9,269 bases of DNA. It comes from Dehalococcoidales bacterium. GTDB lineage: Bacteria > Chloroflexota > Dehalococcoidia > Dehalococcoidales > Fen-1064. Below the pieces are notes generated by a model. The model was not told the DNA's origin and searched no databases. It was given only the letters and a program-made list of their open reading frames with translations. The position numbers and the translations under genes were made by a program. Location: contig JAQTOJ010000071.1 in assembly GCA_028713395.1 (NCBI GenBank), positions 1 to 9,269 of the forward strand, written 5' to 3'. Numbering within the stretch: position 1 is the stretch's first letter; each line of letters starts with the position of its first letter. This document shows positions 6,250 to 9,269 of this stretch, piece after piece.

Positions 6250-7570
6250 ATTTTATGAAGCCTTCATAACGACGCATCGTTAACTGGGCTTCCATCTGTT
6301 TCATCGTATCCAGCACAACACCCACCATGATCAAGAGACCCATACTGGAAAGGGTAACCGATTGAATGCTGGAGACAAACCGGGCGATGAACGGGATGAC
6401 GGCAACAACGGCCAGGAACAAAGCTCCGGCCAGAGTAATCTTGGTAATAATGTTGTTAATATAAACCTCGGTCTGTTTACCCGGACGAATGCCCGGAATA
6501 AAGCCGCCCTGTCTCTGTAAGGTGCCGGGCAGGTCCTGTTCCTGGAAGATGACCATGGTGTAGAAGAAAGCGAAGGCAATGGTCAAGAGGAAGTAGAGCA
6601 CCCAGTAGGTCATACCTAACGGGAGGGCGGTATTGGAACCGAAAATCTTCATGATAGTGTTGGCGAAGTTGGGGTCGGCTCCGGCCGGCGCCTGGAAATA
6701 GCTGGCGATCATATAGGGGAACATGACCAGAGATTGGGCGAAAATGAGCGGGATCATGCCCGCGGAATTGACTCTTAAAGGAATGTGGGTGCCGCCGGAA
6801 GCGCGGTACATACGGCCGCCTTTGAATTGTGTGCGGGCGTATTGCACGGGGATACGGCGGTGCGCTTCCGTAAAGATGACGATCATGACGATGGTGGCGA
6901 GCACAATGAAGCCGTAAACTACTGCCCCGACAACGTTGGCCGAACCACCGACGAAGATATTGCCGATCTGTTGGGGGTAACCGGTGATGATACCGGCGAA
7001 GATCAAAATGGAAATACCGTTGCCGATGCCGTATTCGGTGATCAATTCACCCAGCCAGACGAGGAACATGGTGCCGGCGACAAGAGAGACAATCATCGAA
7101 GCCCAGGAGAGGGGGTCGATCGTGCCCGTCATGACACTGGCATTTTTCATGAGTAATATCTGGCCGTAGCCGGAAATGGCTGCCAACGGTATCGTCAGCC
7201 AGTGACTGATGCGGTTGACTTTATTTCTGCCGGCTTCCCCTTCCTGGGACATCATCTGTAATTTGGGGATGACCGGGACCATTAAGGTCATAATAATGGA
7301 GGCAGTGATATAGGGATATACACCCATGGCGGCGACACTGAAGGTACGCATCGCGCCGCCGCTGAGCATATCCAGCAGACCCGCCATCTGGTTGGTCTGG
7401 AAGAAATTACGCAGCGCCACCGTATCCACACCGGGTAGAGGGATATGGGCAATAAAGCGGAAAGCAACCAGCAAACCAAAGGTTATCAGGATACGCCGTC
7501 TCAGATCCGGGAGACGGAAAGCATCAAGCATTGCCTGAATGAGTCTGGGCCTAGACTGCCTGGGCCGCAT
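6248..7570 (-). CDS. secY: Protein translocase channel subunit SecY
   Basis: SecY is the membrane channel of the SecYEG translocon, which exports and inserts proteins. The 440 aa product is normal in length and has ten hydrophobic segments, near residues 25-44, 78-102, 121-141, 156-176, 183-201, 212-235, 270-293, 320-343, 372-395 and 405-424. A plug-like region with LLDMLSGGAMR (65-75) follows TM1. Marks include MGVYPYITASIIM (82-94), GEAGRNKVNR (111-120), the cytoplasmic loop RRIPVQYARTQFKGGR (238-253), and PGIRPGKQTEVYI (359-371). The ATG at 7570-7568 lies inside rplO but is backed by AGGAGG; an internal Met14 lacks a good site. The overlap with rplO is 20 bases. Confidence 0.98.
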   Translation of the reverse strand: MRPRQSRPRLIQAMLDAFRLPDLRRRILITFGLLVAFRFIAHIPLPGVDTVALRNFFQTNQMAGLLDMLSGGAMRTFSVAAMGVYPYITASIIMTLMVPVIPKLQMMSQEGEAGRNKVNRISHWLTIPLAAISGYGQILLMKNASVMTGTIDPLSWASMIVSLVAGTMFLVWLGELITEYGIGNGISILIFAGIITGYPQQIGNIFVGGSANVVGAVVYGFIVLATIVMIVIFTEAHRRIPVQYARTQFKGGRMYRASGGTHIPLRVNSAGMIPLIFAQSLVMFPYMIASYFQAPAGADPNFANTIMKIFGSNTALPLGMTYWVLYFLLTIAFAFFYTMVIFQEQDLPGTLQRQGGFIPGIRPGKQTEVYINNIITKITLAGALFLAVVAVIPFIARFVSSIQSVTLSSMGLLIMVGVVLDTMKQMEAQLTMRRYEGFIK

Positions 7571-8015
7571 GCTTTACCTCCTCGGTTTTCCCGCCCGCCT
7601 TGGTAATTTTTTCTTTGGCAGTGGCGGAGAACTTATCGGCTTTAATGGTCAAAGCGCGGTCTAGTTCGCCCTCACCGAGCACTTTCAAGGGTTTCAGTCC
7701 GTTTTTGACCAAACCGGCTTCTACCAGTTTCACCATGTCAACCACGGTGCCGGCTTCAAAGCCATTCAACTGTCCGATATTGACGACTTCGTATTCGGTT
7801 TTGAAAATGTTGGTAAAACCGCGTTGCATGGGCAGTCTTTTAATAATGGGTAACTGGCCGCCTTCAAAACCGGGTTTCATTCTGAAACCGGAACGGGCTT
7901 TCTGCCCTTTGCAGCCTTTACCGGAATAATTGCCTTTGCTACCGTTACCTCTACCCACGCGTTTGCGGTCTTTGCGCGCGCCCGGGTTAGCGGAGATATT
8001 ATCTAATCTAATCAA
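7551..8015 (-). CDS. rplO: 50S ribosomal protein L15
   Basis: L15 is a late-assembly large-subunit protein that threads between 23S rRNA domains. The 154 aa product has a basic, glycine-rich extended N-terminus (KRVGRGNGSKGNYSGKG, residues 18-34), then KGQKARSGFRMKPGFEGGQLPIIKRLPMQRGF (36-67) and a C-terminal globular domain. Residue 35 is Cys where bacterial L15 commonly has His (GRGHKGQ). The start is TTG at 8015-8013, which overlaps the rpmD stop codon (TTGA) by four bases. GGAGG lies seven bases upstream, and the usual N-terminus begins right here. The gene end overlaps the secY start. Confidence 0.97.
   Translation of the reverse strand: MIRLDNISANPGARKDRKRVGRGNGSKGNYSGKGCKGQKARSGFRMKPGFEGGQLPIIKRLPMQRGFTNIFKTEYEVVNIGQLNGFEAGTVVDMVKLVEAGLVKNGLKPLKVLGEGELDRALTIKADKFSATAKEKITKAGGKTEEVKHAAQAV
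7577..7582 (-). promoter_or_regulatory. Strong Shine-Dalgarno of secY inside the rplO coding end
   Basis: The minus strand reads AGGAGG followed by TAAAGC and ATG. The site lies within the last codons of rplO, upstream of the 20-base overlap. It fixes the secY start at 7570 rather than at the internal Met14. Confidence 0.85.
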
Positions 8016-8194
8016 CTTACTTCCTCCACTTTCACGAGATGTCTCACCTTGTTGATCATCCCTCTGATCGCGTTGGAATCCTCGTGAACAACACTCTGCT
8101 GCAGGCGGTGGAACCCTAAGGATCTTAAGGTATCTTTCTGGGTTTGAGGGAAACCGATACCGCTTTTTACCTGGGTGACTTTTATTTTAGCCAT
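8012..8194 (-). CDS. rpmD: 50S ribosomal protein L30
   Basis: L30 is a small large-subunit protein of bacteria and archaea. The 60 aa product has the usual bacterial length and motifs: AKIKVTQVKSGIGFPQTQKDTLRSLGF, then a VVHEDSNAIRGMINKVRHLV helix. The ATG at 8194-8192 overlaps the rpsE stop codon by eight bases, with GGAGG nine bases upstream inside rpsE. It ends in the TTGA overlap with rplO. Presence of L30 between S5 and L15 is the classic spc order; some bacterial lineages lack it. Confidence 0.97.
   Translation of the reverse strand: MAKIKVTQVKSGIGFPQTQKDTLRSLGFHRLQQSVVHEDSNAIRGMINKVRHLVKVEEVS
8023..8027 (-). promoter_or_regulatory. Shine-Dalgarno deciding the TTG start of rplO
   Basis: The minus strand reads GGAGG, then AAGTAAG, then TTG. 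The site is inside the last codons of rpmD. No ATG or GTG stands near the family N-terminus, so the TTG at 8015-8013 is the best start. Confidence 0.8.
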
Positions 8195-8705
8195 TGGTTT
8201 TTGCCTCCGCGGCCGGTTGCTGGTGACGTTTGGCCAGCTCTTCGGCGGGTCTCTTCAGGGAACTCAATGCCTTAATGGTAGCTCTGGCGACATTGGTCTT
8301 GTTCGAAGTTCCCAGCGATTTGGTGAGGATATCCTTCACTCCGGCAGATTCGAGCACGGAACGCATACTGCCGCCGGCGATGATACCGGTACCGGGCGCC
8401 GCCGGTTTGAGCAGTAATTTAGCCGAGCCGACTTTGATCTCGATTTCATGGGTGATCGTGGAGCCGTTCAGAGGCACCTGAATGAGGTTTTTGCGGGCGC
8501 TGGCGCCGGCTTTATTGATGGCGATGGGAACCTCATTGGCTTTCCCCAGACCCACGCCGACAAACCCGTTGCCGTCCCCGGTCACGACGAGCGCGCTGAA
8601 ACTCATGCGTTTGCCGCCTTTGACCACTTTGGCCACGCGGTTCACGTAGATCAGTTTATCGGTGAGCTGTAATTCCGATGCGTCAATTCTATTAATAATT
8701 GCCAT
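8187..8705 (-). CDS. rpsE: 30S ribosomal protein S5
   Basis: S5 lies at the mRNA entry channel of the 30S subunit and influences decoding accuracy. The 172 aa product has the N-terminal double-stranded RNA-binding fold (LTDKLIYVNRVAKVVKGGKR, residues 14-33; FSALVVTGDGNGFVGVGLGKA, 36-56) and the C-terminal domain with PAAPGTGIIAGGSMRSVLESAGVKDILTKSLGTSN (residues 105-139). It ends in an Ala/Gln-rich stretch. The ATG at 8705-8703 has AGGA some 11 bases upstream, rather far. It follows a 26-base gap that holds a 12-base palindrome, and overlaps rpmD by eight bases. Confidence 0.98.
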   Translation of the reverse strand: MAIINRIDASELQLTDKLIYVNRVAKVVKGGKRMSFSALVVTGDGNGFVGVGLGKANEVPIAINKAGASARKNLIQVPLNGSTITHEIEIKVGSAKLLLKPAAPGTGIIAGGSMRSVLESAGVKDILTKSLGTSNKTNVARATIKALSSLKRPAEELAKRHQQPAAEAKTNG

Positions 8706-8718
8706 AACTTTACGTCCT

Positions 8719-8730
8719 GTAAATATTTAC
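8719..8730. repeat. 12-base perfect palindrome in the rplR-rpsE gap
   Basis: GTAAATATTTAC reads the same on both strands and occupies about half of the 26-base space between rplR and rpsE. It is AT-rich and has no loop, so it would make only a weak RNA hairpin. It is not followed by a T run and is unlikely to be a terminator. It may be chance. Confidence 0.5.
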
Positions 8731-8731
8731 T

Positions 8732-9097
8732 TTAGAACTTTAAGCCCTGTTTGCGGGCGGCTTCGCCCAGCGCTTTGACACGGCCATGATACTTGAACCC
8801 GCCGCGGTCAAAGGCGACTTCGGAAATGCCTTTTTCCACCGCGCGTTTGGCGACCAGGGCGCCGACGAGGCCGGCGATTTCGCCCTTTTTCTTGCCTTCA
8901 GCCTGTTTCTTGATTTCAGCATCCAGCGAAGAGGCGGTTGCCAGGGTATTCCCTTTGGTATCGTCAATTACCTGAGCGTAAATTGGCGCAACGCTGCGAA
9001 AGATCGCTAAACGCGGTCTGGCGACTGTTCCGTTTAACGTTTTGCGGATGCGAGTGTGTCTTCTAACACGAGACACTCTGCGGTTAAACTGTGCCAT
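8732..9097 (-). CDS. rplR: 50S ribosomal protein L18
   Basis: L18 binds 5S rRNA and helps attach it to the large subunit. The 121 aa product has the basic start (RRVSRVRRHTRIRK, residues 6-19), GTVARPRLAIFRS (23-35), IYAQVIDDTKGNTLATASS (39-57), and the C-terminal block EVAFDRGGFKYHGRVKALGEAARKQGLKF. Residue 38 is Pro just before IYAQ, where bacterial L18 usually has His. The ATG at 9097-9095 abuts the rplF stop codon (TAA at 9100-9098), with GGGAGA within the last rplF codons. Coupling to rplF is likely. Confidence 0.97.
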   Translation of the reverse strand: MAQFNRRVSRVRRHTRIRKTLNGTVARPRLAIFRSVAPIYAQVIDDTKGNTLATASSLDAEIKKQAEGKKKGEIAGLVGALVAKRAVEKGISEVAFDRGGFKYHGRVKALGEAARKQGLKF

Positions 9098-9269
9098 TTA
9101 TTTTCTCCCTATCGCCTTACCAGCCTTGCCCGCCTTGAGACGAACAGGCACGCCTGCGTATCTTAAACCTTTGCCTTTATAGTCATCGTGGGGTTTGATG
9201 GCCACGATTTTGGAGGAGGCCAAACCAACCAGCTCTTTATCGATACCGACCGCTTTGACCTTGGTGGTG
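9098..9269 (-). CDS. rplF: 50S ribosomal protein L6, C-terminal fragment at window edge
   Basis: L6 binds near the sarcin-ricin loop region of the large subunit. Only the last 56 codons are inside the window; the start lies beyond 9269. The visible part has GIDKELVGLASSKIVAIKP, then DDYKGKGLRYAGVPVRLKAGKAGK, which matches the classic L6 C-terminal signature (usually PYKGKG; here the Pro is Asp). The reading ends IGRK with TAA at 9100-9098, directly before rplR. The position upstream of rplR is the standard spc order. The truncation is due to the window, not the gene. Confidence 0.95.
   Translation of the reverse strand, partial: TTKVKAVGIDKELVGLASSKIVAIKPHDDYKGKGLRYAGVPVRLKAGKAGKAIGRK

Noticed and set aside
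1..9269. A novel accessory or defence system
   Set aside because: Every stretch is filled by recognised, intact ribosomal, polymerase, translocon or translation-related genes on one strand, with no gap over 36 bases to hold anything else.

Overview
This window is one uninterrupted run of housekeeping translation genes, all read on the minus strand. In transcription order (high to low coordinates) they are rplF (3' end only), rplR, rpsE, rpmD, rplO, secY, adk, map, infA, rpmJ, rpsM, rpsK, rpsD, rpoA, rplQ, truA, rplM and rpsI (5' part only). This is the distal half of the bacterial spc operon joined to the alpha operon, then joined to a truA-rplM-rpsI block. I saw no mobile element, CRISPR array, tRNA, rRNA or accessory gene.

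The organism is a bacterium with a moderate GC content, roughly 50-55% by eye. SecY, RpoA and the gene order (rplQ directly followed by truA-rplM-rpsI, with no ECF transporter genes between) look most like Chloroflexota, possibly Dehalococcoidia. That placement is from memory of family sequences and is an inference. S4, L36 and adenylate kinase all keep their four-ligand zinc sites.

Layout by region. 9098-7551 holds L6 (end), L18, S5, L30 and L15 of the spc cluster. 7570-4580 holds the translocon channel SecY, adenylate kinase, methionine aminopeptidase and initiation factor IF1. 4570-1599 holds L36, S13, S11, S4, the RNA polymerase alpha subunit and L17. 1598-1 holds the tRNA pseudouridine synthase TruA, L13 and the first 107 codons of S9.

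The genes are packed very tightly. The largest gap is 36 bases. Five junctions overlap (4 to 20 bases) and two abut with no spacer. Shine-Dalgarno sequences often sit on the stop codon of the gene before. This fits one long, translationally coupled transcript. Three genes start with non-ATG codons (TTG for rpoA and rplO, GTG for adk), each behind a good Shine-Dalgarno. No promoter or terminator could be supported inside the window. I found no sign of a new biological system; the findings are small deviations within conserved proteins and details of gene packing.
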